From Chitinophagales bacterium (lineage in GTDB: Bacteria > Bacteroidota > Bacteroidia > Chitinophagales > Chitinophagaceae): DNA of 5,453 nt. A program made the position numbers and the translations under genes. Where the stretch lies: positions 1-5,453 of the forward strand of contig JANXYS010000239.1 of assembly GCA_025355935.1 (NCBI GenBank), in the 5' to 3' direction. Below, piece after piece: positions 5,147 to 5,453 of the stretch (within the stretch, counting starts at the first letter, position 1; each line of letters begins with the position of its first letter). Under the pieces are notes generated by a model. It saw only the letters and a list, made by a program, of their open reading frames with translations, ran no database searches and was not told the DNA's origin.

Positions 5147-5453
5147 TTAGATCAGATAAAAGCAAAGGAATACAAATACCCAAACGAGATCTACAAAATG
5201 CCAGTACAATCCGGCTTTTTCGATCATTTCATAATGGCCACGCTGGTCAAAATGACCAAGTTTAGTTTTAGTGTACATAATAATGTTTATTACGACGCCA
5301 CTAAACACGTGGAAACCATGGAAGCCGGTAATTCCGAAAAAATAACTTCCGAAGGCAGGTCGGCCGACATTACTCACGTGTAAGCCGGCAGCCTGGATAT
5401 TATTAATTAATTCAGCATTGGACAGTCCCGAATTATCGTGATGTTCTGCAACA
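5147..5453 (-). CDS. ctaE: Cytochrome c oxidase subunit III, C-terminal part (5' end outside window)
   Basis: An open frame running in from the right edge; 101 residues are visible, ending at TAA (5147-5149). Subunit III is an integral membrane subunit of the heme-copper oxidase that stabilises the catalytic subunit and its proton uptake. The signature SYFFGITGFHGFHVFSGVVIN (from residue 36 of the visible part) corresponds to the GxHGxHV helix. GLYWHFVDLVWVFVFLCFYLI is the typical final helix with its conserved YWHFVD. The GTG at 5375-5377 encodes an internal Val and is not the start, since the frame continues unbroken upstream with residues VAEHHDNSGLSNAELINNI. That polar segment of about 30 residues before the signature is an insertion between helices, which I believe is seen in Bacteroidota homologues. 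Subunit IV follows after 39 nt. Confidence 0.92.
   Translation of the reverse strand, partial: VAEHHDNSGLSNAELINNIQAAGLHVSNVGRPAFGSYFFGITGFHGFHVFSGVVINIIMYTKTKLGHFDQRGHYEMIEKAGLYWHFVDLVWVFVFLCFYLI

Noticed and set aside
5147..5377. Subunit III fragment starting at the GTG at 5377 as a complete small gene
   Set aside because: The frame is open upstream to the window edge, and the core motif just after the GTG belongs to the middle of subunit III, so the GTG is an internal Val codon.
5198..5383. 61-codon plus-strand open frame opposite subunit III
   Set aside because: Antisense shadow of the cytochrome c oxidase subunit III coding sequence.

Overview
The window looks like core chromosome of a Bacteroidota bacterium, probably of the Chitinophagaceae/Sphingobacteriaceae kind. 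The evidence is moderate-to-low GC, almost no Shine-Dalgarno sequences, -7 boxes of the Bacteroidota form TAnnTTTG just upstream of genes, a Bacteroidota-style TrmB, and a caa3-type oxidase accessory cluster (subunit III, subunit IV, SCO, DUF420) in the order usual for that phylum. No mobile element, CRISPR array, tRNA or rRNA was seen.

Left part (1-540): the C-terminal end of a SemiSWEET sugar transporter (+) faces a small lipoprotein-like membrane protein (-). The lipoprotein gene is divergent from the next gene, and the region between them carries a 28-nt dyad.

Middle (539-3066, all +): a conserved cytosolic protein of unknown function comes first. It is followed by a tight three-gene run: trmB (tRNA m7G46 methyltransferase), an alkyltransferase-like protein whose acceptor cysteine is replaced by alanine, and a protein that reads as two or three OB-fold (cold-shock/S1-like) domains. 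Gaps in the run are 7 and 15 nt, and a TATCTTTG box lies directly in front of trmB. All three proteins are expected to act on RNA or DNA, so this is probably a nucleic-acid maintenance operon.

Right part (3087-5453, all -): in transcription order, the C-terminal part of cytochrome c oxidase subunit III, subunit IV, a strong terminator-like hairpin, then a SCO copper chaperone and a DUF420/CtaM-type assembly protein that begins one base after the SCO stop. Subunits III and IV belong to the oxidase itself, while SCO and CtaM help assemble it (SCO for CuA loading). The hairpin, plus a separate -7 box bracketed by an inverted repeat, suggests that the assembly genes are a transcription unit of their own behind the structural genes.

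Nothing here amounts to an obviously new system. The points most worth checking are a textbook EF-hand loop inside the CtaM-like protein, the Cys-less ATL, the multi-OB protein, the inverted repeat around the likely SCO promoter, and the extra C-terminal membrane helix of SCO.
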